Shown: piece by piece, positions 20,085 to 29,488 of the stretch
Layout: the number at the start of each line of letters is the position of its first letter
Position numbering within the stretch: the first letter of the stretch is position 1
From: Nocardia concava NBRC 100430
Lineage (GTDB): Bacteria > Actinomycetota > Actinomycetes > Mycobacteriales > Mycobacteriaceae
Assembly (NCBI RefSeq): GCF_000308815.1
Contig: NZ_BAFX01000032.1
Location: 1-44,230 of the forward strand
Reading direction: 5' to 3'
DNA length: 44,230 nt
Made by a program: the position numbers and the translations under genes
The notes under the pieces: generated by a model
The model's input: only the letters and a program-made list of their open reading frames with translations
Database searches by the model: none
What the model was told of the DNA's origin: nothing

Positions 20085-20088
<4 letters not shown>
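18760..20088 (+). CDS. hom: homoserine dehydrogenase
   Basis: A 442-residue enzyme reducing aspartate semialdehyde to homoserine, the branch point to threonine and methionine. It has the N-terminal NAD(P)-binding motif [14 protein letters not shown] (about 10-24), catalytic-domain motifs ANKALLADY and [11 protein letters not shown] (about 165-175), and a C-terminal ACT domain (about 355-442, starting [18 protein letters not shown]). The ACT domain is the usual site of threonine feedback inhibition. Its ATG overlaps the lysA stop by four bases, as does thrC with its own stop. Confidence 0.96.
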
Positions 20089-22155
<2,067 letters not shown>

Positions 22156-22168
22156 CAGCGTGCCTGCC

Positions 22169-22197
22169 TTGCCGATGCAAAAGGCGGGAGCTATCCT
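22169..22197 (+). promoter_or_regulatory. rho: probable rho promoter
   Basis: TTGCCG (22169-22174), a 17-bp spacer and TATCCT (22192-22197) form a good vegetative-type promoter just after thrB. Transcription would begin near 22204, giving rho a leader of about 308 nt. An 8-bp hairpin (22163-22170/22181-22188) overlaps the promoter. Confidence 0.5.
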
Positions 22198-22273
22198 GAG
22201 CGAGTCCGTACATCGTGCGCGTCAGACGCCGGTGCTTCATCAGGGCAAATCGCTCCAGAAAGGCTCCTTGCTC

Positions 22274-22301
22274 AGGCTCGAGGCTTGAGGCTCGAAACTT
22301 G
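22274..22301 (+). repeat. four tandem heptamers in the rho leader
   Basis: AGGCTCG, AGGCTTG, AGGCTCG and AAACTTG follow each other without gaps. Related AGGCTCC precedes at 22261. Probably a small slipped-strand duplication. Confidence 0.6.
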
Positions 22302-22346
22302 GGGGTAGCCAGTCATCTGGAATGATCTCTCCCACCTGGCTGTTCA

Positions 22347-22400
22347 ATGAACACCTCTGATGAGCACCAGCACTCGATGGCGAAGCCCACGTGGTGGTGA
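22347..22400 (+). CDS. candidate leader peptide MNTSDEHQHSMAKPTWW
   Basis: A 17-codon frame ATG...TGG TGG TGA in the rho leader. The two Trp codons form the left arm of a GGTGG-TGAC-CCACC hairpin (22393-22397/22402-22406), so a ribosome stalled there would open it. No convincing Shine-Dalgarno sequence precedes the ATG, which is the main argument against translation. This is a candidate only. Confidence 0.3.
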   Translation: MNTSDEHQHSMAKPTWW

Positions 22401-22511
22401 CCCACCGGTCCGGCGGGACAGGCGATACGGCATCCGAGTCCGGCGAGAGACCGGACTGCAGGAGGAACCCTCGAACAGGCACACGGCGGTCGAGGGAAGG
22501 AAAGGATTTCC

Positions 22512-24587
22512 GTGACAGATACGGACCTGCTCGCGACACCCGGGACGGATAGCGATTCAGCGTCCTCGGGGAGCCGCGAAAGTGACTCCGGACAGATTTC
22601 GAAGATGAGCGAACAAACTGACGTCGCACGATCGGGGCTGACTGGAATGTTGTTGCCGCAGTTGCGTGCGCTTGCGGGAGAGCTCGGTATCCGAGGCACT
22701 TCCGGGATGCGTAAGGGTGATCTCATCGCCGCTATCAAGGAGAACCAGTCGGGGGGCACGGCGAAGCCCGCCACCGGCAAGGCCACGCGGAACGCGAAGG
22801 CCAAGGGCGAGGACGCGCCGACGGGTGGGGAGTCCGTGTCGGCCCCTGTTGCCGCCGAGTCGAAGAAGTCCGCCCCCGCCGAGGCTGCTTCCGCCAAGGC
22901 CGAGGTGAAGGCCGAAGCGAAGACCGAGGCTCCGGCGAACAACGCCGAGAAGACCGAGTCGCGCCAAAACGCTTCGGAGACTCGCGAATCCAAGCGCGAG
23001 GAGGGCGACAACGCCCGCGCCGAGGGTGACGACAATCGTGAGGGCGGCCAGCGCGGCCGCGGTCGTCAGCGTCGGGGCCGTGAGCAGCGCGGCGGTGCCG
23101 ATCGCGGTGCCGCGAACGCCGAGACCGCCACCGCCGAGGCCCCCGCCGCCGACAAGGGCGAGCAGGAGGGCGGCGAGCGCCGTCGCGACCGCAATCAGGG
23201 TGACCGCAACCAGGGCGAGCGCAACCAGCGCAACGACCGCGGTGAGCGGAACCAGAACGGCGGCCAGCAGAACCAGAACGGCACCGGTCGCGCCAACCCG
23301 CGCGACGACCGGAACGATGACGACGAGGAAGGCGGCCGCGGCCGTCGGGGCCGTCGCTTCCGAGAGCGGCGCCGGGGCCGGGATCGCGAGGGCGGCAACG
23401 CCGGTGGCGGCGAGACCCGCGAGATGGAGATCCGCGAGGACGACGTCCTGCAGCCGGTCGCCGGCATCCTCGATGTCCTCGACAACTACGCGTTCGTCCG
23501 CACCTCCGGCTACCTGGCCGGCCCGAACGACGTGTACGTGTCGATGAACCTGGTCCGCAAGAACGGCCTGCGCCGCGGTGACGCCATCACCGGTGCGGTG
23601 CGCGCCCCGCGCGACGGCGATCAGAGCAACCAGCGCCAGAAGTTCGATCCGCTGGTGCGGTTGGACACGGTCAACGGCTCGGACGTCGAAAACGCCAAGC
23701 GCCGACCGGAATTCAACAAGCTCACCCCGCTGTACCCGAACCAGCGACTGCGGCTCGAGACCACGCCGAACAAGCTGACCACGCGCATCATCGACCTGAT
23801 CATGCCGATCGGCAAGGGCCAGCGCGCGCTGATCGTGTCCCCGCCCAAGGCGGGTAAGACGATGGTGATCCAGGACATCGCCAACGCGATCGCGACCAAC
23901 AACCCCGAGTGCTACCTGATGGTGGTGCTGGTGGACGAGCGTCCCGAGGAAGTGACCGATATGCAGCGCTCCGTGCGCGGCGAGGTCATCGCCTCCACCT
24001 TCGACCGCCCGCCGAGCGATCACACCTCGGTCGCGGAGCTGGCCATCGAGCGGGCCAAGCGCCTGGTCGAGATGGGTCAGGACGTGGTCGTGCTGCTCGA
24101 TTCGATCACTCGTCTGGGCCGCGCGTACAACAACTCGTCCCCGGCGTCGGGCCGAATCCTTTCCGGTGGTGTGGATTCCACCGCGCTGTACCCGCCCAAG
24201 CGGTTCCTCGGCGCGGCCCGCAATATCGAGAACGGCGGCTCGCTCACCATCATCGCGACCGCGCTGGTCGAGACCGGTTCCACCGGTGACACGGTCATCT
24301 TCGAGGAGTTCAAGGGCACGGGTAACGCCGAGCTCAAGCTCGATCGCAAGATCGCCGAGCGCCGCGTGTTCCCGGCGGTGGACGTGAACCTGTCCAGCAC
24401 CCGCCGCGACGATCTACTGATGTCGCCCGACGAGGCGGCCGTGCTGCACAAGCTGCGGCGCGTGCTGTCCGGTCTGGACTCGCATCAGGCCATCGACCTC
24501 ATGGTCGACCGCCTGAAGAAGACCAAGAGCAATATCGAGTTCCTGATGACGGTCTCCAAGACCGCCCCCGGCGCGATCGACGAATAA
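22512..24587 (+). CDS. rho: transcription termination factor Rho
   Basis: A 691-residue hexameric RNA helicase that ends transcription. Residues ~50-78 are the N-terminal helical (Rho_N) domain (LRALAGELGI...MRKGDLIAAI). About 80-305 is a long disordered insert rich in Arg, Gly, Asn, Gln, Glu and Ala with RNQGDRNQGERNQRN repeats, as in other high-GC actinobacteria. The RNA-binding cold-shock-like domain is at ~312-360 (GILDVLDNYAFVR). The RecA-type motor has Walker A PPKAGKT with Lys449 and the Q/R-loop segments. Start GTG 22512 follows GAAGGAAAGG. The insert probably adds a second RNA-binding surface, useful on GC-rich transcripts. It lies in its own transcription unit after thrB. Confidence 0.97.
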   Translation: MTDTDLLATPGTDSDSASSGSRESDSGQISKMSEQTDVARSGLTGMLLPQLRALAGELGIRGTSGMRKGDLIAAIKENQSGGTAKPATGKATRNAKAKGEDAPTGGESVSAPVAAESKKSAPAEAASAKAEVKAEAKTEAPANNAEKTESRQNASETRESKREEGDNARAEGDDNREGGQRGRGRQRRGREQRGGADRGAANAETATAEAPAADKGEQEGGERRRDRNQGDRNQGERNQRNDRGERNQNGGQQNQNGTGRANPRDDRNDDDEEGGRGRRGRRFRERRRGRDREGGNAGGGETREMEIREDDVLQPVAGILDVLDNYAFVRTSGYLAGPNDVYVSMNLVRKNGLRRGDAITGAVRAPRDGDQSNQRQKFDPLVRLDTVNGSDVENAKRRPEFNKLTPLYPNQRLRLETTPNKLTTRIIDLIMPIGKGQRALIVSPPKAGKTMVIQDIANAIATNNPECYLMVVLVDERPEEVTDMQRSVRGEVIASTFDRPPSDHTSVAELAIERAKRLVEMGQDVVVLLDSITRLGRAYNNSSPASGRILSGGVDSTALYPPKRFLGAARNIENGGSLTIIATALVETGSTGDTVIFEEFKGTGNAELKLDRKIAERRVFPAVDVNLSSTRRDDLLMSPDEAAVLHKLRRVLSGLDSHQAIDLMVDRLKKTKSNIEFLMTVSKTAPGAIDE

Positions 24588-24925
24588 GTCGCTCGCGCAA
24601 CGGAACTGACGACGACGGCCCCGCTCCGGCGGGGCCGTCGGCGTATCTGCGGGCTTGGTCTTTTCTGCGGGCTGAAGAAGATCGCTCCGATGCCGGCCGC
24701 GCCGATGATCATGAACCCGAGGATGGTCGCGGTCACGGCACCGGTGTAGTCCGGCGCCGTGACCGCTGTGTAGGTGATCGTGGCGTCCCCCCGCGGTGGG
24801 TGTGGGGCCGGGCTCAGGGTCCCCACCGCGTTGCCGGACTCTCCGGGAGCCAACCACCAGCCCGTGGCGACCATCAGGGCCAGCAGCGCCAGGATTCCCC
24901 CAGCTGTCGCTTCCTTCCTGGTCAC
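24485..24925 (-). CDS. small membrane protein, antisense overlap with the end of rho
   Basis: A 146-codon frame starting at GTG 24925 behind a good GGAAGGA ribosome-binding site. The first 90 residues look like a real protein. There is a membrane segment (about 8-26, ILALLALMVATGWWLAP), an exported loop of about 35 residues, and a second membrane segment (about 65-85, ILGFMIIGAAGIGAIFF) followed by basic residues. The C-terminal third is read antisense through the rho terminator and the last ~100 bases of rho, which is unusual. Either the tail is tolerated or the stop codon has been lost from a shorter ancestor. No family recognised. A 14-bp palindrome lies 51 bp upstream. Confidence 0.5.
   Translation of the reverse strand: MTRKEATAGGILALLALMVATGWWLAPGESGNAVGTLSPAPHPPRGDATITYTAVTAPDYTGAVTATILGFMIIGAAGIGAIFFSPQKRPSPQIRRRPRRSGAVVVSSVARATYSSIAPGAVLETVIRNSILLLVFFRRSTMRSMA
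24613..24646 (+). terminator. terminator-like hairpin after rho
   Basis: A perfect 12-bp GC-rich stem (24613-24624 with 24629-24640) with a TCCG loop, 25 bp after the rho stop. The tail GCGTATCT is T-poor, so it may act with Rho or as a 3'-end stabiliser. Confidence 0.65.
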
Positions 24926-24975
24926 CGCCTCGTCCTTCCGATCGCCGCGTGACTATCACCTGGACAGAACTCTAT

Positions 24976-24989
24976 GAACACGAGTGTTC
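24976..24989. promoter_or_regulatory. palindrome GAACAC-GA-GTGTTC, candidate operator
   Basis: Perfect 6+2+6 inverted repeat, 51 bp upstream of the minus-strand membrane-protein start. A second hairpin, GAGTAG-CGAA-CTACTC, follows at 24998-25013. The size suits a dimeric repressor; no regulator is identified. Confidence 0.45.
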
Positions 24990-25121
24990 GCATTCTTGAG
25001 TAGCGAACTACTCGACTTCCAGCCTCACTCGAGCCCCCGGAATATGCGTGCCCGTAGTTTCTTGGGGTGGCGGGCGGGAACAAACCGGTCGAACCGCATG
25101 TTCAAGCCCGTGTCACCCCTC

Positions 25122-25152
25122 GTGACGACCACTCGGTTGCAGCGCATATACT
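25122..25152 (+). promoter_or_regulatory. possible rpmE promoter
   Basis: A TATACT -10 hexamer at 25147-25152 has a weak GTGACG -35 candidate at 25122-25127 (spacer 19). It lies 108 bp before the rpmE ATG. Confidence 0.35.
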
Positions 25153-25259
25153 TTTCCGTCGGCAACCATGCCTAGTCGGTTTTGGTTCACGTCTCGTATC
25201 GCGGTCCACTGTGGACAGCAGTTGCGCGAGGCGACCCAAAGCCCTTCGAAAGGACACCC

Positions 25260-25481
25260 ATGAAGGCAGGAATTCACCCCACGTACGTGGACACCACGGT
25301 CGTGTGCGGCTGCGGCAACACCTTCCAGACCAAGAGCACCAAGGAGTCGGGCCAGATCACGGTCGAGGTCTGCTCCCAGTGCCACCCGTTCTACACGGGC
25401 AAGCAGAAGATTCTGGACACCGGTGGCCGCGTGGCTCGCTTCGAGGCTCGCTACGGCAAGCGCAACAAGGCTGCCAACTAG
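25260..25481 (+). CDS. rpmE: 50S ribosomal protein L31 (zinc form)
   Basis: A 73-residue large-subunit ribosomal protein. The CGCG and CSQC cysteine pairs (VVCGCGNTF near residue 15 and [11 protein letters not shown] near 36) form the zinc site, so this is the C+ version, expected when zinc is sufficient. The start ATG 25260 follows TTCGAAAGGACACCC. The gene sits between rho and prfA as in related actinobacteria and is closed by its own terminator. Confidence 0.97.
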   Translation: MKAGIHPTYVDTTVVCGCGNTFQTKSTKESGQITVEVCSQCHPFYTGKQKILDTGGRVARFEARYGKRNKAAN

Positions 25482-25487
25482 CTGCCC

Positions 25488-25533
25488 CGCCGACGCCCGT
25501 CCCGCACCTCGCGGGCCGGGCGTCGGCGCGTTT
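25488..25533 (+). terminator. terminator after rpmE
   Basis: An 11-bp outer stem (25488-25498 with 25518-25528) encloses an inner CCCGC/GCGGG stem and is followed by CGTTTG. It starts seven bases after the rpmE stop. Confidence 0.75.
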
Positions 25534-25616
25534 GTGCACCTAGTCGCAGCGAGCCGAGACGGCTCACACATACTTTCCGGGTGTGCCTACCCGGCACCCC
25601 GACAGGAGGACCCGCG

Positions 25617-26696
25617 ATGGCCGACAAGACGGCCCCCAACGCGATCGACGACATCCTGGCCGAGTACCAGGGGCTGGAATCCCAGCTCGCCGACCCTTCA
25701 CTGCACAATGACCCGGGCGCGGCCCGCCGCGTCGGCAAGCGGTTCGCCGAGCTCGGCCCGATCATGGCCACCTACAACAAGCTGAGCACCGCGCGCGACG
25801 ATCTCGCCGCCGCGCAGGAGCTCGCGGCCGACGACTCGTCCTTCGCCGCCGAGGTCCCCGCCCTGCAGGAACAGGTGGAGGAGCTGGACAAGCAGCTCAC
25901 CGACCTGCTCGCGCCGCGCGACCCGCACGACGGCGACGACGTCATCCTCGAGGTGAAATCCGGTGAGGGCGGCGAGGAATCGGCGCTGTTCGCCTCCGAC
26001 CTGGCGCGCATGTACCTGCGCTACGCGGAACGGGCCGGGTGGAAGGTCGAGGTGCTCGGCGTCACCTACTCCGATCTGGACGGGTACAAGGACGCCAGCT
26101 TCTCCATCAAGAGCAAGGAGGCCACCCGCGACGGCGTGTGGTCCAAGCTCAAGTGGGAGGGCGGCGTGCACCGCGTGCAGCGCGTGCCGGTCACCGAATC
26201 CCAAGGGCGCATTCACACTTCGGCCGCCGGCGTGCTCGTCTACCCCGAACCCGACGAGGTCGAGGAAGTCGAGATCGACGAGAAGGATCTGCGCATCGAC
26301 GTCTACCGCTCCTCCGGTAAGGGCGGTCAGGGCGTCAACACCACCGACTCCGCGGTCCGCATCACCCACCTGCCCACCGGCCTGGTGGTGACCTGCCAGA
26401 ACGAGCGGTCCCAGCTGCAGAACAAGATTCGCGCCAAGCAGGTGCTCGCCGCGCGCTTGCAGGCCCTCGCCGAGGAGCAGGCCGATGCCGAGGCCGCCGC
26501 CGGGCGTGCCAACCAGATCCGCACGGTCGACCGCTCCGAGCGCATCCGGACCTACAACTTCCCGGAGAACCGCATCGCCGACCACCGCATCGGTTTCAAG
26601 GCCCACAACCTCGATTCCGTGCTGGACGGCAACCTCGACGACCTCTTCAACGCCCTGGGCGAGGCCGATCGCGCCGCCCGCCTGGCGGCCGAGTAA
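25617..26696 (+). CDS. prfA: peptide chain release factor 1
   Basis: A 359-residue class I release factor reading UAA and UAG. Domain 1 is a helical bundle (to ~100). The stop-codon motif is PVT (191-193, in VPVTESQGR), the type 1 discriminator, and the peptidyl-release motif GGQ is at 236-238 ([14 protein letters not shown]). ATG 25617 is chosen because a perfect AGGAGGA lies eight bases upstream; earlier in-frame starts extend into the leader. The gene is followed 18 bp later by an acetyltransferase gene and then prmC, the methylase that modifies this GGQ glutamine. Confidence 0.97.
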   Translation: MADKTAPNAIDDILAEYQGLESQLADPSLHNDPGAARRVGKRFAELGPIMATYNKLSTARDDLAAAQELAADDSSFAAEVPALQEQVEELDKQLTDLLAPRDPHDGDDVILEVKSGEGGEESALFASDLARMYLRYAERAGWKVEVLGVTYSDLDGYKDASFSIKSKEATRDGVWSKLKWEGGVHRVQRVPVTESQGRIHTSAAGVLVYPEPDEVEEVEIDEKDLRIDVYRSSGKGGQGVNTTDSAVRITHLPTGLVVTCQNERSQLQNKIRAKQVLAARLQALAEEQADAEAAAGRANQIRTVDRSERIRTYNFPENRIADHRIGFKAHNLDSVLDGNLDDLFNALGEADRAARLAAE

Positions 26697-26714
26697 GGCT
26701 GGGGGACAGCCGGA

Positions 26715-27155
26715 ATGCGTATCGCCCGGATGACAGCGGACGCCATCGACGAGGTGGCGCCGCTGCGCTACGCGCTCTGGCCGGTCTCGGACGAGGCCGA
26801 TCACCGCGCCGAGCTGGCGGAACTGGCCGACAGCCCCGACGCCGTCGTGCTGGTCGCGCGGACCGACGAGGGCGAACCCGTCGGATACGCCGAGGCGAGC
26901 ATCCGGCGCGACTACGTGAACGGCTGCGACACCTCACCGGTCGCCTTCCTCGAGGGCATCTTCGTGGCCCCCGGGCACCGATTACACGGGCTGTCCCGTG
27001 CGCTGTGCGACGCGGTCGAGGCGTGGGGCCGCGAGGTCGGCTGCACCGAACTCGGCTCGGACGCCCTGCTGGAGAACGCCGTCGCCCACCGCTTCCATCA
27101 GGCCAACGGGTTCGAGGAGCGCGAACGAGTGGTGTACTACCGCAAAAAGCTCTAG
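26715..27155 (+). CDS. GNAT acetyltransferase, aminoglycoside 6'-N-acetyltransferase-like
   Basis: A 146-residue GNAT enzyme. The segment YAEASIRRDYVNGCDTSPV, then AFLEGIFV, closely follows the core of the AAC(6')-I aminoglycoside acetyltransferases, which use acetyl-CoA to modify the 6'-amino group of kanamycin, tobramycin and amikacin. The acetyl-CoA loop is PGHRLHGLSRAL (about 90-101), slightly different from the usual RxxGxG/A. The C-terminus GFEERERVVYYRKKL also matches that group. It lies between prfA and prmC in the same direction with short spacing, so it is probably expressed with them. Drug modification is predicted from similarity only; related GNATs can act on other amines. Confidence 0.75.
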   Translation: MRIARMTADAIDEVAPLRYALWPVSDEADHRAELAELADSPDAVVLVARTDEGEPVGYAEASIRRDYVNGCDTSPVAFLEGIFVAPGHRLHGLSRALCDAVEAWGREVGCTELGSDALLENAVAHRFHQANGFEERERVVYYRKKL

Positions 27156-27270
27156 ACCAGCGTCCCGACGCCACGCCCGATGCGCTCGGCACGCGCACGG
27201 TTGCGCGGGAGACCGTTCCGGACAATCAAATTCGTGCGAGCATGTGCGTGGGGAGAAAGGCTGCTAACCC

Positions 27271-28143
27271 GTGAGTCGTGCACCGTTGCGACCGGCTATC
27301 CGCGAGGCCATCGAGATCCTGGCCGCCGCCGGGGTCCCCAGCCCGCAGGCGGACGCGGAAAATCTTGCGGCACATGTGCTGGGCGTCGATCGCGGCCGGT
27401 TGGCGCTCATGCCGATGCTCACCCCCGACCAGCTGGAGGAATTCCGCAAGCTGGTCGCCCGGCGCGCGGAACGCTTTCCGCTGCAACACCTTACGGGCAC
27501 CGCGGCGATGGGTGAGATCGATCTGGCGGTCGGGCCGGGCGTCTTCATTCCCCGCCCCGAGACCGAGTTGCTGTTCGCCTGGGCCCTGGCCCAGCTCGAA
27601 GAGGTGGGCCACGAGCACCAGCCGGTGGTCGTCGACCTGTGCACCGGCTCCGGCGCCCTGGCCCTGGCCATCGCCCACGCCCGCCCCGACGTCCAGGTCC
27701 ACGCCGTCGAACTCGACACCGAGGCCCTGGCCTGGGCCCGCCGCAACGCCCTGCAACTGGCCGACGAGGGCGACACCCCCATCGACCTGCACGCGGGCGA
27801 CGTCACCGACCCGACCATCCTCGACCACCTCAACGGCAAGGTCGACGTGGTCGTCTCCAACCCGCCCTACATCCCCGAAGACGCCGACCTCGACCCCGAG
27901 GTCATCGACCACGACCCCCACCGCGCCCTCTTCGGCGGCCCCGACGGCCTCGACGTCATCCGCCCCATGATCGGCACCATCGCCCGCCTCCTCCGCGAAA
28001 ACGGCGCGGCCGCAGTCGAACACGACGACACCAACGGCTCCGGCGTAGCGGCCCTCTTCACCGCCCACGGCGGCTTCACCGACGTCATCGAGCACCCTGA
28101 CCTCGCGGGAAAGCCGCGTTTCGTGACTGCCCGCCGCACCTAG
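27271..28143 (+). CDS. prmC: release factor glutamine methyltransferase
   Basis: A 290-residue AdoMet-dependent N5-glutamine methylase of the HemK/PrmC family, which methylates the GGQ glutamine of RF1 and RF2. The N-terminal substrate-binding helical domain (1-~85) is followed by the Rossmann methylase domain with VVDLCTGSGALALAIA (about 118-133) and the catalytic NPPY (Asn197-Tyr200). Start GTG 27271 comes after GGGGAGAAAGG. Its partner prfA lies 574 bp upstream in the same direction. Codon use becomes extremely C-rich from about 27650 to 28080. Confidence 0.95.
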   Translation: MSRAPLRPAIREAIEILAAAGVPSPQADAENLAAHVLGVDRGRLALMPMLTPDQLEEFRKLVARRAERFPLQHLTGTAAMGEIDLAVGPGVFIPRPETELLFAWALAQLEEVGHEHQPVVVDLCTGSGALALAIAHARPDVQVHAVELDTEALAWARRNALQLADEGDTPIDLHAGDVTDPTILDHLNGKVDVVVSNPPYIPEDADLDPEVIDHDPHRALFGGPDGLDVIRPMIGTIARLLRENGAAAVEHDDTNGSGVAALFTAHGGFTDVIEHPDLAGKPRFVTARRT

Positions 28144-28439
28144 CCGCTGAGATCCAGGGCCGCTCGCAACGACATATCGAGTTGCTCCATCACCTCTGCG
28201 GAGGCTTGGCCGATGCAATCCGCGAATCGTGCGGGGTCGGCGGCTCGGAAATTGCGCACAAGGATGTAGCCGTGGCCGGGCAGCGGCACCGCGAGCATCG
28301 ACCGGACACCGGTTGGGCGGACGTCGGTCACATCCAAGGTGATCGGCTGATCAACTGCGTTGAGCTCGTCGGCCGAGACCACCAGTACCGTCTGTGTGCG
28401 AGAGATCGAGCGATAGTTGTAGAGATCGCCACGTCTCAC
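28140..28439 (-). CDS. MazF/PemK-like toxin
   Basis: A 99-residue protein beginning MRRGDLYNY (GTG start at 28439), the usual N-terminus of MazF/PemK ribonuclease toxins. It continues with the strand VLVVSADELNA and a C-terminal helix AEVMEQLDMSLRAALDL similar to the MazF dimer helix. Such toxins cut mRNA at short motifs when the antitoxin is degraded. The start codon overlaps the stop of the upstream antitoxin gene (GTGA), and the last codons overlap the 3' end of prmC on the other strand by four bases. It is slightly shorter than classical MazF (about 110 residues). Activity is inferred, not shown. Confidence 0.75.
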   Translation of the reverse strand: MRRGDLYNYRSISRTQTVLVVSADELNAVDQPITLDVTDVRPTGVRSMLAVPLPGHGYILVRNFRAADPARFADCIGQASAEVMEQLDMSLRAALDLSG

Positions 28440-28693
28440 GCGGCGTCACCTTTTGGGTGGCGATGGGAGCCGTCAGCAGCGGTCGCGGCCTCGTGTTCGG
28501 CTTCCATATCGTCGTACCAGGCCTTTGTCCCGGTGGGATCAGCTGCTGCGTGCGCAGCGAGTGCGACGGCATCTTCGCTGAGCAGTCGCTGCGTCATCGC
28601 CTTCGACACCCATTCGGAGATGTTCGATCCAGCAGCTTCGCGAACCAAGGCTGCCAATCGGTCATTAACAGTGATCGTCATCCTTGTCGTCAT
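28436..28693 (-). CDS. ribbon-helix-helix antitoxin of the MazF-like toxin
   Basis: An 85-residue protein. Residues 1-35 (MTTRMTITVNDRLAALVREAA, then ISEWVSKAMTQRLL) form a typical ribbon-helix-helix DNA-binding unit, and the acidic, Ala-rich tail (about 45-85) is suited to wrap the toxin. ATG 28693 follows GGAAGT closely; ATG 28705 is an alternative. The stop overlaps the toxin start, the usual antitoxin-first order. It probably binds its own promoter in the 28694-28805 region, which is shared with the divergent sua5 gene and is more AT-rich than the surroundings. Confidence 0.75.
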   Translation of the reverse strand: MTTRMTITVNDRLAALVREAAGSNISEWVSKAMTQRLLSEDAVALAAHAAADPTGTKAWYDDMEAEHEAATAADGSHRHPKGDAA

Positions 28694-28805
28694 ACTTCCA
28701 ATCATATTCGTGAGTTCGGTGCTGTGTAAGGCTTCGGATGGGTCGGTATCGCATTCGGCCGCAAACTCGGGCGCGGCGATGGCGTGGACGAGCATCCGTG
28801 CCAAG

Positions 28806-29477
28806 ATGTCAGCCGTGAGTACCGTCTACGACTGTGCCGATTCCGATTCCCGCGCCGCCGGTCTGAACGCCGCGCGGAGCACGCTGAAGTCCGGGCGGTT
28901 GGCCGTCATTCCGACCGACACGCTGTACGGGCTCGCCGCCGATGCGTTCGACAGTCAGGCGGTGAGCGCGCTGCTGGCCGCCAAGCGGCGGGGCCGCGAT
29001 ATGCCGGTGCCGGTGCTGGTCGGGTCGTGGAACACCATCGACGGGCTCGTCTACTCCGTGCGCCCGCAGGCCCGCGAACTGATCCGCGCGTTCTGGCCGG
29101 GCGGACTGACTCTCGTTGTGCAGCAAGCGCCCTCGCTGGCCTGGGACCTCGGTGACGCGCGCGGCACGGTGGCCCTGCGCATGCCGTTGCATCCGGTCGC
29201 GCTGGAGCTGCTGCGCGAGGTCGGCCCGCTCGCGGTGTCGAGTGCGAACGTCTCGGGGCAGCCGCCCGCCACCACGGTGGCCGAGGCGCAGGCGCAGCTG
29301 GGCGATCTGGTCGGGGTGTACCTCGACGGCGGCCCGGCCGATCACGCCGTCGCCTCCACCATCGTCGACCTGACTGCCGACACCCCGCGCGTGCTGCGCG
29401 AGGGCGCGGTACCGGTGGAGAAGATCGCGGAGGTGCTCGGCATGTCGCCCGAGGAGCTCCGGGCCGACGCGCGGTGA
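28806..29477 (+). CDS. threonylcarbamoyl-AMP synthase (Sua5/YrdC family)
   Basis: A 223-residue YrdC-domain enzyme making threonylcarbamoyl-AMP for the t6A37 modification of ANN-decoding tRNAs. Motifs include IPTDTLYGLAADAF (about 38-51), AAKRRGRDMPVPVL (about 59-72) and the SSANVSGQPP region (about 144-153). It is only a short YrdC form, without the C-terminal Sua5 domain. Start ATG 28806 or GTG 28815 (MSTVYDCAD); neither has a clear ribosome-binding site. In the ancestral order it follows prmC directly; here a toxin-antitoxin pair in the opposite direction lies between them. Confidence 0.92.
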   Translation: MSAVSTVYDCADSDSRAAGLNAARSTLKSGRLAVIPTDTLYGLAADAFDSQAVSALLAAKRRGRDMPVPVLVGSWNTIDGLVYSVRPQARELIRAFWPGGLTLVVQQAPSLAWDLGDARGTVALRMPLHPVALELLREVGPLAVSSANVSGQPPATTVAEAQAQLGDLVGVYLDGGPADHAVASTIVDLTADTPRVLREGAVPVEKIAEVLGMSPEELRADAR

Positions 29478-29488
29478 CGGCCCGTTAG

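Larger units (their letters stand above)
22204..22511 (+). promoter_or_regulatory. long structured rho leader
   Basis: About 308 nt without an ordinary gene. It contains a tandem heptamer (22274-22301), nested hairpins at 22307-22341, a 17-codon frame at 22347-22400 and two mutually exclusive pairings downstream. In the first, 22405-22410 pairs with 22449-22454. In the second, a 7-bp hairpin forms between 22437-22443 and 22451-22457. GAAGGAAAGG before GTG 22512 is the likely rho ribosome-binding site. Rho is autoregulated in other bacteria; regulation through this leader is inference. Confidence 0.55.
24926..25259. other. intergenic region between the small membrane protein and rpmE
   Basis: This 334-bp divergent region has no further gene. 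It holds two palindromes (24976-24989 and 24998-25013) and a probable rpmE promoter. It should contain the promoters of both flanking genes. Confidence 0.6.

Noticed and set aside
22274..22301. Tandem heptamers as part of a CRISPR array
   Set aside because: Units are seven bases with no spacers and no cas genes; this is a short tandem duplication.
22557..24023. 488-codon open frame opposite rho
   Set aside because: The long Ala/Leu/Val runs arise from the reverse of the Arg/Gly/Glu-rich disordered insert of Rho; no ribosome-binding site or family match.
24976..24989. Reading the GAACAC-GA-GTGTTC palindrome as a LexA (SOS) box
   Set aside because: The actinobacterial LexA box has GAAC and GTTC separated by four bases; here the spacing is six and the neighbouring genes are not DNA-repair genes.
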